Translations under genes and position numbers: made by a program
Source: Enterocloster bolteae
Lineage (GTDB): Bacteria > Bacillota > Clostridia > Lachnospirales > Lachnospiraceae
Length of the DNA: 64,000 nucleotides
NCBI GenBank assembly: GCA_021772025.1
Contig: JAETNT010000006.1
Span: forward strand, 1-64,000
Reading direction: 5' to 3'
In this document: positions 45,297-53,672 of the stretch, in pieces
Position numbering within the stretch: the stretch's first letter is position 1
How the letters are laid out: every line of letters starts with the position of its first letter
The notes under the pieces: generated by a model
Seen by the model: only the letters and a program-made list of their open reading frames with translations
Database searches by the model: none
Told to the model about the DNA's origin: nothing

Positions 45297-46256
45297 GTGG
45301 AAAAGAAACGAAAAAACGATACGGGCAAAATAATCGCAATCTGCATAAGCGAGAAAAAAGGCACTCAAAAAACGGAGGTTCCCTATGCAGTTCTTAAAGA
45401 AAACTGGGGGATTCGGAAAGATGCCCATGCAGGGGACTGGCACCGCCAGGTAAGCCTTCTTTCACGGGAAAAAATTGAGGAATTTAGAGCAAGGGGAGCC
45501 GATGTGGAGTTCGGCGCATTTGGGGAAAATCTGGTTGTAGAAGGCTTTGAACTGGGAAAGATTCCGGTAGGCACCCGGTTTGAAATTGGGGAGGCGGTTT
45601 TAGAACTTACTCAAATCGGAAAGGAGTGTCACAGCCATTGCGCCATTTATAAGGCAGTAGGAGATTGCATTATGCCCCGGGAGGGTGTATTTGCAAGGGT
45701 AATAAAGGGTGGGGAGATTCACCCGGGGGATGAAATAAGAATGATGGCTTTTGACAGAGAGAAGCCATTTACCGCGGCAGTGATCACTCTTAGCGACAAA
45801 GGCTATAGAGGAGAACGGGAGGACAAAAGCGGTCCTGCCGCCTGTGGCATGCTGACGGAAGCGGGTTATGAGATAACGGAAAGCCTTCTTCTGCCGGACG
45901 GGGAGGAAAGACTAAAAAAGGAACTGATCCGTTTATCTGACCAGCGGCAGGTAAATGTTATTTTCACTACAGGCGGAACCGGTTTTTCCCAGCGTGACGT
46001 AACGCCGGAGGCAACAAAGGCGGTCTGCGACAGGATGGCTATGGGAATAGCAGACGCAATTCGGATACATTCTATGACTATTACAGACAGGGCTATGTTA
46101 AGCCGGGCGGTATCGGGAATACGGGGAAAAACCTTGATTGTAAATCTTCCGGGGAGCCCGAAAGCAGTCAGGGAAGGTTTGGAATATATCCTTCCGTCAC
46201 TGGCGCATGGACTGGGAATTTTACGAGGAACGGAAGGAGAATGCGGGACAAAATGA
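45297..46256 (+). CDS. MOSC-MogA fusion protein
   Basis: 319 residues from GTG at 45297 (GGAGG eight bases upstream); a longer frame inside moaA is rejected. Residues about 10-150 are a MOSC domain (DAHAGDWHRQVSLLS; FGAFGENLVVEG; IGKECHSHCAIY with a Cys typical of MOSC pockets; GDCIMPREGVFARVI). Residues about 160-319 are MogA/MoaB (VITLSDKGYRGEREDKSG; TTGGTGFSQRDVTPEAT; NLPGSPKAVRE), which adenylylates molybdopterin before metal insertion. Linking a cofactor-binding MOSC domain to MogA in one chain is uncommon but known in Clostridia. Confidence 0.92.
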   Translation: MEKKRKNDTGKIIAICISEKKGTQKTEVPYAVLKENWGIRKDAHAGDWHRQVSLLSREKIEEFRARGADVEFGAFGENLVVEGFELGKIPVGTRFEIGEAVLELTQIGKECHSHCAIYKAVGDCIMPREGVFARVIKGGEIHPGDEIRMMAFDREKPFTAAVITLSDKGYRGEREDKSGPAACGMLTEAGYEITESLLLPDGEERLKKELIRLSDQRQVNVIFTTGGTGFSQRDVTPEATKAVCDRMAMGIADAIRIHSMTITDRAMLSRAVSGIRGKTLIVNLPGSPKAVREGLEYILPSLAHGLGILRGTEGECGTK

Positions 46257-47092
46257 AAAAAAGAATTCTGACAATGCTCTTGGCGATGGGAGTGATTCTT
46301 GCAGCAGACGGCTGTACAGGAAACAAAAGGAATGAGGAAGAGGTGGAGATTCAGGTATTTATTGCAGCAAGTCTTAACACGGTTATGACAGAGCTGGGAG
46401 AAATGTATCACCAGGAGCACCCGGAGATAAAAATTACATACAATGCGGACAGTTCAGGTACGCTTCTTACACAGATTGAGGAAGGGTATGAATGTGATAT
46501 TTTCTTTTCAGCGGCACAGAAGCAGATGGATCAGCTGGAAGCAGACGGATTTGTGAAAGAAGGAACGCGGGCTAACGTAGTCAATAATCAGGTAGTTGTG
46601 GTGACACGAAAGGACAGCGGTACAAAGGTAAAGGGGCTTAAAACCTTAAAGGATGCAGAAAGCATTGCAATGGCAGGCGGAAGCGTGCCTGTGGGAAAGT
46701 ATACGAGACAGGCGCTGGTAAGGTCCGGAATTTTAGAGGAAGCAGAGGAGGTATCGGCAATTACAACACGCCAGATATCAGACGCGCTTGGCGGCGTGGA
46801 AATCAGCGAGCAGGATAATGTAAGCAAGGTATTGTCCGCTGTGGCGGAAGGCTCTTGCCAAGTCGGGACCACTTATTACTCGGATACTTATGGCTACGAA
46901 GATGAGCTTGATATTTTGGAGACCGTAAGCTATGAGCTGACAGGAGATGTGATTTATCCGATTGCCCGGGTGACAAATAAAGAGGCGGACCAGGAGCAGA
47001 GCAGGGCAGCAGACGAGTTCTTGGAATTTATTTTGTCAGATGAGGCAAAGGCAGTGTTTAAGAAATATTATTTCGATACGGATGTGAGGTAA
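46253..47092 (+). CDS. modA: Molybdate ABC transporter binding lipoprotein
   Basis: 279 residues from ATG at 46253, which overlaps the MOSC-MogA stop (ATGA) and has AAGGAG twelve bases upstream; ATG at 46241 is too close to that site. Signal peptide with a lipobox-like ADGC. ModA features: VFIAASLNTVMTEL, YNADSSGTLLTQIEEG, CDIFFSAAQKQMD, and a C-terminal DEAKAVFKKY segment. Longer than average by about 20 residues. It binds molybdate (or tungstate) outside the membrane. Confidence 0.92.
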   Translation: MKKRILTMLLAMGVILAADGCTGNKRNEEEVEIQVFIAASLNTVMTELGEMYHQEHPEIKITYNADSSGTLLTQIEEGYECDIFFSAAQKQMDQLEADGFVKEGTRANVVNNQVVVVTRKDSGTKVKGLKTLKDAESIAMAGGSVPVGKYTRQALVRSGILEEAEEVSAITTRQISDALGGVEISEQDNVSKVLSAVAEGSCQVGTTYYSDTYGYEDELDILETVSYELTGDVIYPIARVTNKEADQEQSRAADEFLEFILSDEAKAVFKKYYFDTDVR

Positions 47093-47098
47093 AGGATC

Positions 47099-47797
47099 GT
47101 GGATGTTTGGAAAAATCTGGACTGGAGTCCTTTATATATTTCTTTGAAAACAGGAGCAGCGGCTACCGTAATCTGTTTTTTCTCCGGTTTATTTGCGGCG
47201 GAGAGAGTAATGAGGCTGCCGCCGGGGAGAAAAGCAGTTGTTGATGGAATTCTGACAATGCCGCTGGTACTCCCTCCGACGGCAGCGGGATTTTTCCTGC
47301 TGCTTCTGTTCAGCAGGAGAAGGCCTCTTGGGATTTTCCTGTTTCAAAATTTTGGAATCAAGGTGGTACAGACCTGGCTGGGATGTATCATTGCGGCAAG
47401 TGTCATTGCTTTTCCGCTGATGTACAGAAATGCCCGGGGAGCATTTGAACAGGTGGATGTGAATCTGATATATGCAGGAAGGACTCTGGGAATGTCGGAA
47501 GTTCAGATTTTTTGGAAAATCATTCTTCCGGAGGCAGGACCAGGCATTGTTTCAGGAACCGTCCTGACCTTTGCACGGGCGCTGGGGGAGTACGGCGCTA
47601 CCTCCATGCTGGCGGGAAACATTCCGGGAAAAACAGGAACCATATCCCAGAAAATCGCAATGGTGATCCAAGACGGCGATTATGGTACGGCAGGCATATG
47701 GGTTGCCGCCGTTCTGATTATTGCCTTTGCGGCTGTTTTCTTTATGAATCTGGCTGCGGGAAAGAGAATGAAGAGGAATAGGCAATGGCAGAGGTGA
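47099..47797 (+). CDS. modB: Molybdate ABC transporter permease
   Basis: 232 residues from a GTG start, six bases after modA. Five or six membrane helices with the BPD EAA loop (AGRTLGMSEVQIFWKIILPEAGPGI) that contacts ModC. ModB-type sequence TMPLVLPPTAAGFFLLLLF at about 58. It forms the channel for molybdate uptake. Confidence 0.95.
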   Translation: MDVWKNLDWSPLYISLKTGAAATVICFFSGLFAAERVMRLPPGRKAVVDGILTMPLVLPPTAAGFFLLLLFSRRRPLGIFLFQNFGIKVVQTWLGCIIAASVIAFPLMYRNARGAFEQVDVNLIYAGRTLGMSEVQIFWKIILPEAGPGIVSGTVLTFARALGEYGATSMLAGNIPGKTGTISQKIAMVIQDGDYGTAGIWVAAVLIIAFAAVFFMNLAAGKRMKRNRQWQR

Positions 47798-47800
47798 AAG

Positions 47801-48868
47801 ATGGCGGTATGTGTGGATATTAAAAGAAAATTAGAAGAGTTTTCCATAGAATTGCAGGTACAAAGCAGTGCAGGACGAATTGGGATCCTGGGAGCTTCCG
47901 GCTGCGGGAAAAGCATGACTCTGAAAATGATTGCCGGAATTGAGACGCCTGAGGAGGGAAAAATTCAGATTGGCTCCCGGGTTCTGTTTGATTCGCGAAA
48001 TAAGATCAATGTAAAGCCGCAGAAAAGAAATGTGGGCTATCTTTTTCAGAACTATGCGCTCTTTCCAGCCATGACAGTAGAGGAAAATATTGCCGCAGGG
48101 GTAAAAGGAAATAAAGAGGAGAAGAAAAGAAGGGTTAAAGAAATGACAGAAAGGTTCCGCCTTGAAGGACTGGAAAAACGCCTTCCCGGGGAACTTTCCG
48201 GAGGACAGCAGCAGAGGACGGCCTTGGCAAGAATTATGGCATATGAACCGGAGGTGATTCTCCTGGACGAGCCCTATGCCGCTCTGGACCTGTTTCTTCG
48301 TGACAGGCTGGAACAGGAACTTCTTGCCATGCTGGAGAATTATAGGGGAACGGCTATTTTAGTTTCTCATAACCGGGACGAAATCTATCGGTTCAGTGAG
48401 GATCTGATTATTATGGAGGAAGGGAAAGCGGCAATTTTTGGAAAAAGCAGGGATATTTTTGAAAATCCCCAAAAAATTGCTGCCGCAAGACTAACTGGCT
48501 GTAAGAATATTTCAAGAGTAGAAATTTTGGACAGACATTCCATGCGGGCGCTGGACTTCGGCGTCATGCTGCATACAGAGAGGGAGATCCCCAAGGATAC
48601 ATCGGCTGTAGGCTTCCGGGCACATGAATTTGTCCCTGTGTGGGGGAAGAGAAGGAAGAACTGCATCAGGGTACAGATAGAAAGCCGGGCCGAGGTTCCT
48701 TTTGAATGGAAGTATTATCTTAGGCCGGAAACGGAGGAAGAAGGAAACAGGGAGAGGGAGCTTCTCTGCTGGTTTGTACAGAAAGATAAATGGCAGGAGC
48801 TTTCCGAAAAAGGACTGCCGGATTATCTGCAATTCCCTGAAGAGAAGCTGCTGTTTTTAAGATACTAG
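47801..48868 (+). CDS. modC: Molybdate ABC transporter ATPase
   Basis: 355 residues. Walker A GASGCGKS (about 31), Q-loop FQNYALFPAMTV, signature LSGGQQQRTALARI, Walker B VILLDEPYAALD, H-loop VSHNRDEIY. The final 110 residues form a regulatory TOBE-like region. Three bases after modB. Last gene of the molybdenum island; a short AATACCT/AGGTATT stem after it has no T-run. Confidence 0.95.
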   Translation: MAVCVDIKRKLEEFSIELQVQSSAGRIGILGASGCGKSMTLKMIAGIETPEEGKIQIGSRVLFDSRNKINVKPQKRNVGYLFQNYALFPAMTVEENIAAGVKGNKEEKKRRVKEMTERFRLEGLEKRLPGELSGGQQQRTALARIMAYEPEVILLDEPYAALDLFLRDRLEQELLAMLENYRGTAILVSHNRDEIYRFSEDLIIMEEGKAAIFGKSRDIFENPQKIAAARLTGCKNISRVEILDRHSMRALDFGVMLHTEREIPKDTSAVGFRAHEFVPVWGKRRKNCIRVQIESRAEVPFEWKYYLRPETEEEGNRERELLCWFVQKDKWQELSEKGLPDYLQFPEEKLLFLRY

Positions 48869-48917
48869 TTACAAATCAATACCTTTGAGTTTGCCGCAGC
48901 TGATTTGCCAGGTATTA

Positions 48918-48947
48918 TTGACAACTCGCCGCCTGATATTTTATAAT
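48918..48947 (+). promoter_or_regulatory. Promoter of the chemoreceptor gene
   Basis: TTGACA (48918-48923), 18-base spacer, TATAAT (48942-48947). The bases TTGACAACTCGC are shared with the feoAB promoter. Confidence 0.8.
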
Positions 48948-48999
48948 GAAATTAAGTAGGGATTACAAAGAATAAATGGCAAAAGGGGAGAGCATTGAG

Positions 49000-50972
49000 A
49001 TGAACAGTATCCGAAAAAAATTACAATCTGTCTAATCACTACAGTTTTTATCGCTTTGCTTGTGGTGGGAATTTCCAGCATGGCGCTGAACTACAGGAGT
49101 ACCTTGTCTACAGTGGAACAGATGATGAGAGAAACGGCTGTACTGGCCGGAGAGCGCATTGAGCAGGAATTAGGCGCATATAGAAATGTAGCTATGGACA
49201 CCGGCTGTATCCCCCAGCTATCCGACGAAAACGTGTCGAAGGAAGAAAAGCGGGCCATTATAGACGAGAGGGTGCGTATGCACGGCTTCCAGCGGGGCAA
49301 TATTGTTGGCGCGGACGGAATTAGTGTTTTTGACGGAAATGATTATTCTGACCGGGAATATGTGCGGCAGGCTATGAAGGGAAATGTATATGTATCTGAG
49401 CCGCTGGTAAGTAAAGTCACAGGGGAGCTTTCCATTATGGTGGCGGCTCCGCTGTATGCCGACGGGAAGCAGGGTGCTGAGATTGTAGGTGTGATTTATT
49501 TTGTTCCCCCGGAGACATTTTTGAACGATATTGTTTCTTCTATCAAGGTAAGCGAGAGCAGCCATGCCTATATGATCAATAAATCCGGTGATACCATCGC
49601 CGATACTACTTTGGAGACCATTACCACCCAGAATATTGAGCGGGAAGCGGAAAGCAACGGAGATTTGAAGGAGCTGGCCGCAATACATAAGGCCATGCGC
49701 CAGGGGAGCGAAGGGTTTGACAGTTTTCATGATTCTGACGGCCCCCGGTTTGCAGCTTATGCCCCGGTGGGCGGTACAGACGGCTGGAGCGTGGCAGTCA
49801 CTGCGATGAAAAAGGATTACTTGGCTGATACATACTTCGGCATGTTTGCTAATGTGGCGGTTATGCTTGTTTCTATCCTGGCATCTGTTTTTGTGGCGCT
49901 GAAGCTGTCCAATAATATCAGCGTGCCTATGCAGGCCTGTGCCAGACGGATGAAGCTGCTGGTAGAGGGAGATTTAACGTCTCCTGTGCCCGAGAGCCAC
50001 GGACAGGATGAAACGGCCGAATTAATCAAGTCCACAGCGGATTTGGTAACCGGCCTGAACACGATTATTCATGACATTTCTTACTTGCTGACAGAGATGG
50101 CAGGAAAGAATTTTGATATACAATCTGCCCATCGGGAAGCTTATGTAGGCAGCTTTCGGGGAATCCTGGAGTCCATGCGGACTCTAAAAGTTCAGCTAAG
50201 CGGCACTATGAGGCAGATAAACTCGTTTGCTAAAGAAGTTGCCGCCGCCAGTGACCATGTTTCCAGCGGGGCTCAGACTCTGAGCCAAGGGGCCATAACC
50301 CAGGCCAGCTCGGTGGAGGAGCTGGCCGCTACTATCAATGAAATTTCCACCAGTGCCAAGCAAACCAGCTCTGCTGCAGAAGAAGCAGGTCATTTTGTGG
50401 AGCAGGCCGGTGCACAGCTGAATGCAAGCGTGAGTCATGTGGGTGAGCTGAACAGCGCCATGGAAAAAATCTTTAGCTCTTCCAAGGAAATTTCTGCCAT
50501 TATCGGCACTATAGAGAGCATTGCTTTTCAGACCAATATACTGGCTCTAAATGCCGCTGTAGAGGCTGCCCGTGCAGGTACCTCAGGCAAAGGCTTTGCC
50601 GTGGTTGCCAATGAAGTGCGGAACTTGGCCTCTAAATCCGATGAGGCCGCCAAAGCTACCAAGGAATTAATCGAACATTCCATTGAAGCTGCCAATGAGG
50701 GCGGCGAGGCTGTATCCAGAGTCACAGAGTCTCTGGAACGTACCAGCACTTTAGCAGGAAATGTATCTGCACAAATGAATATTGTGGTGGAGGCAATAGA
50801 GAGGCAGACTACCGCTATCGGACAGGTAAACGAGGGCGTAGAGCAAATTTCTTCTGTGGTACAGGCAAACAGCGCCACTTCAGAGGAGAGCGCCGCTGTC
50901 AGTGAGCAGCTTTCGGCGGAAGCAGCCAGTCTGAAGAATCTGGTAGATCAGTTTACCCTTGCAAAAGAGTAA
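49000..50972 (+). pseudogene. Methyl-accepting chemotaxis protein, frameshifted at a 7-A run
   Basis: The natural start is ATG 49000, with GGGGAG nine bases upstream. After seven codons (MNSIRKK) the frame enters a run of seven A (49014-49020) and meets a stop; one extra A would join it to the long frame that encodes the first membrane helix ([17 protein letters not shown]). The remaining frame (about 640 residues) has a dCache-like sensor region, a second helix near [19 protein letters not shown], and the signalling hairpin ([34 protein letters not shown]). As written, only a weak TTG start at 49056 could express it. It may be a phase-variable gene, a recent mutation or a base-calling slip. 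Confidence 0.82.
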
Positions 50973-51010
50973 GGTTTCTTTGAAAAATTAAAAGCGCCAT
51001 TTTTTATAGA

Positions 51011-51067
51011 GTGCTGTCAAACAGCCTGGAATTTATTGGCATTTCAGGCTGTTTGGCAGCACTTTTG
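51011..51067 (+). terminator. Terminator after the chemoreceptor gene
   Basis: Eighteen-base arms (51011-51028 and 51045-51062) with one G-T pair, followed by TTTTG. A standard strong intrinsic terminator. Confidence 0.88.
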
Positions 51068-51079
51068 TATGTAACAGTC

Positions 51080-51108
51080 TTGACAACTCGCAAGAAGCTA
51101 GGTATAAC
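51080..51108 (+). promoter_or_regulatory. Promoter of feoAB
   Basis: TTGACA (51080-51085), 17-base spacer, TATAAC (51103-51108). It sits 39 bases before the start codon and overlaps possible metalloregulator half-sites. Confidence 0.75.
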
Positions 51109-51126
51109 TAAGTTAGCCTGAACTAA
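51098..51126. promoter_or_regulatory. Possible DtxR/IdeR-type iron operator at feoAB
   Basis: Around and after the -10 box lie repeated TTAG/CTAA half-sites, including TTAGCCTGAACTAA (51112-51125), which resembles the DtxR/IdeR consensus TTAGGNTANNCTAA, and an overlapping AACTAAGTTAG. Iron repression of feo genes by this family is common. The match is imperfect. Confidence 0.4.
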
Positions 51127-51146
51127 TGACGAAAGGGATAATGAAC

Positions 51147-53519
51147 ATGACATTAAAGGAACTGCCAATTGGAAAAACCGCTACAATTTTATCAGTGGGA
51201 GGAAGCGGCGCCCTCCGCCAGCATCTGCTGGATATGGGGCTGATACAGGGGGCTGAAGTAACGGTTGTAAAATATGCGCCTATGGGAGATCCCATAGAGC
51301 TGAAAATACATGGATATGAGCTGACTATCCGACTGGATGACGCGGCCAAAATTGAAATCAGCAGCGCCCGCGGCGAAGCGGATAAGACTCAGGCGGAAAA
51401 TGAAAGGGGGCAGACAGAAAGCAGAGAAGCGGCAGGCAAGCGGAAGCGGGCCGAACACCCCGGTTATGGGGAGAGTGGAAAGTATCATGAGAAAAGGACA
51501 GAAAATCCGCTGCCGGATAAAGAAACTCTGACCTTTGCCCTGGTGGGAAACCAAAATTGCGGAAAAACCACCCTGTTTAATCAGCTTACCGGTGCAAATC
51601 AGCATGTGGGAAATTTTCCCGGCGTTACGGTGGATCGAAAAGACGGCGTTATAAAAGGGTATGCCAATACCCTGATTACGGATCTCCCGGGAATTTATTC
51701 CATGTCTCCTTACAGCAGCGAAGAGATCGTAACCAGAGAGTTTTTGCTGGAGGAAAAGCCGAAAGGGATTATCAATATTGTGGATGCCACCAATATTGAG
51801 AGGAATCTGTATCTGACAATGCAGCTGTTAGAGCTGCAGATGCCTATGGTGGTAGCCCTGAACATGATGGACGAGCTGAGGGAAAACGGCGGAGCCGTTT
51901 TGGTAAATGAGATGGAAGCTTATCTGGGGGTTCCGGTGGTTCCTATCTCTGCCGCCAAAAGCGAAGGCATCGATGAGCTGGTAAGGCATGCCGTACATAT
52001 TGCAAAGTATCAGGAGGCTCCGGAAAAAGCAGATCTATGCGGTGATACAGAGAGCGGGGTTCACAGAGGAATCCATGCGGTTATGCATTTAATTGAGGAT
52101 CATGCCGGGAAAGCCGGCATTCCTGTCCGGTTTGCCGCCAGCAAAATTTTAGAAGGGGATCAAAAGATTTTGGAAAAGCTGTCTCTTTCCAAAAATGAGT
52201 TGGAGATGCTGGAACACATTGCCTGTCAGACCGAGGAAGAAACCGGCATGGATCGGGCTTCCGCCATTGCCGGGATGCGGTTTGAATTTATAGGGAGAAT
52301 CTGCAGCAATACGGTGATCAGGCCCAGGGAGAGCAAGGAGCGAACCAGAAGCAAACATCTGGATCAGATTCTTACGGGGAAGTATACGGGAATCCCTGCC
52401 TTTATCGGCATTATGGCTCTGGTATTCTGGCTCACTTTTAACGTGGTGGGGGCCGCCCTGCAGGGAATATTGGAAACAGCCATTACCTGGCTTACGGAAC
52501 AGGCCGACAAGGCCCTGACGGCAGCAGGGGTAAATGAGGTGCTCCGCTCTCTGCTGGTTGACGGGGTGTTTAGCGGAGTGGGAGGCGTATTAAGTTTCCT
52601 TCCGATTATTGTAACCCTGTTCTTCTTCCTGTCGATTTTGGAAGACAGCGGTTATATGGCAAGAGTGGCTTTTATTATGGACAAGCTTTTAAGAAAGCTG
52701 GGGCTGTCAGGACGCAGCATTGTGCCTATGCTGGTTGGTTTTGGCTGTACGGTGCCAGGAGTTATGGCCAGCCGGACTCTGCCGTCACAGCGGGACAGAA
52801 AAATGACAATCCTCCTCACTCCTTTTATGAGCTGTACGGCAAAGCTTCCTATTTATGCTTTTTTTACAGAGGTCTTTTTCCCGGAGCAGGGAGCCTTGGT
52901 AATGATTTGCCTGTATGTGCTGGGAATTGTAACAGGAATTCTTATGGCCCTTATTTTTAAGAAAACCATGTTTACCGGAGAGGCGGTGCCGTTTGTCATG
53001 GAACTTCCTAACTATCGGATGCCTGGTGCTCAAAACGTGGCCCGGCTTCTCTGGGACAAGGCAAAGGATTTTCTGGAACGCGCTTTTACGGTAATTTTCC
53101 TCGCAACGATTATTATCTGGTTTCTTCAGAGTTTTGATATGCAGTTTAATATGGTGGCGGACTCCCATAACAGTATTCTGGCTATGGCGGCAGGAGTAAT
53201 TACTCCGCTATTTGCCCCTCTGGGCTTTGGAGACTGGAGGATTTCCACAGCTTTGATCTCCGGATTTATGGCCAAGGAAAGCGTGGTTTCTACTTTGACG
53301 GTATTATTTGGAACTACAGATGCCCTTTTAACCGGACTGACGACAGCAGGAGCCGCGTCCCTTTTAGTTTTCTGTCTTTTGTATACTCCCTGCGTTGCCG
53401 CTATTGCGGCGGTGAAACAAGAACTGGGAGGAAAATGGGCGGCAGCAGTGGCTTTCGGTCAGTGCGCGGTGGCCTGGGTGGCTTCGTTTCTTATATACCG
53501 CATCATTATGCTTTTGTAA
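51147..53519 (+). CDS. feoB: FeoA-FeoB fusion, ferrous iron transporter
   Basis: 790 residues from ATG at 51147 (AAGGG nine bases upstream; earlier in-frame ATGs lack spacing). Residues 1-75 are an SH3-like FeoA domain (LRQHLLDMGLIQGAEV), 76-130 a highly charged linker, then the FeoB G domain: G1 GNQNCGKTTLFN (usual GNPNSGKT), G2 GVTVDRKDG, G3 DLPGIYSM, G4 NMMD. The membrane part follows with about ten helices, two Gate domains and GCTVPGVMASRTL. It imports Fe2+ under anoxic conditions and would supply iron for the abundant Fe-S enzymes. The fusion fixes FeoA to its partner. Confidence 0.95.
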   Translation: MTLKELPIGKTATILSVGGSGALRQHLLDMGLIQGAEVTVVKYAPMGDPIELKIHGYELTIRLDDAAKIEISSARGEADKTQAENERGQTESREAAGKRKRAEHPGYGESGKYHEKRTENPLPDKETLTFALVGNQNCGKTTLFNQLTGANQHVGNFPGVTVDRKDGVIKGYANTLITDLPGIYSMSPYSSEEIVTREFLLEEKPKGIINIVDATNIERNLYLTMQLLELQMPMVVALNMMDELRENGGAVLVNEMEAYLGVPVVPISAAKSEGIDELVRHAVHIAKYQEAPEKADLCGDTESGVHRGIHAVMHLIEDHAGKAGIPVRFAASKILEGDQKILEKLSLSKNELEMLEHIACQTEEETGMDRASAIAGMRFEFIGRICSNTVIRPRESKERTRSKHLDQILTGKYTGIPAFIGIMALVFWLTFNVVGAALQGILETAITWLTEQADKALTAAGVNEVLRSLLVDGVFSGVGGVLSFLPIIVTLFFFLSILEDSGYMARVAFIMDKLLRKLGLSGRSIVPMLVGFGCTVPGVMASRTLPSQRDRKMTILLTPFMSCTAKLPIYAFFTEVFFPEQGALVMICLYVLGIVTGILMALIFKKTMFTGEAVPFVMELPNYRMPGAQNVARLLWDKAKDFLERAFTVIFLATIIIWFLQSFDMQFNMVADSHNSILAMAAGVITPLFAPLGFGDWRISTALISGFMAKESVVSTLTVLFGTTDALLTGLTTAGAASLLVFCLLYTPCVAAIAAVKQELGGKWAAAVAFGQCAVAWVASFLIYRIIMLL

Positions 53520-53541
53520 ACAAGAATTATTGATAAACTTT

Positions 53542-53587
53542 CAGCCGGCAGCCGGATGTAAATCCGGACTTGCCGGCTGTATATATT
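53542..53587 (+). terminator. Hairpin after feoAB
   Basis: CAGCCGGCA (53542-53550) pairs with TGCCGGCTG (53571-53579), with CGG/CCG inside, then TATATATTT. Probable intrinsic terminator. Confidence 0.7.
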
Positions 53588-53672
53588 TCAGGGTATAATA
53601 CCTTCAAGCGGACAAGGCGAGTATGCCTATATCTGTTAAGGCAGAATAATGTAAATGATGCAGAGGTGAGCG

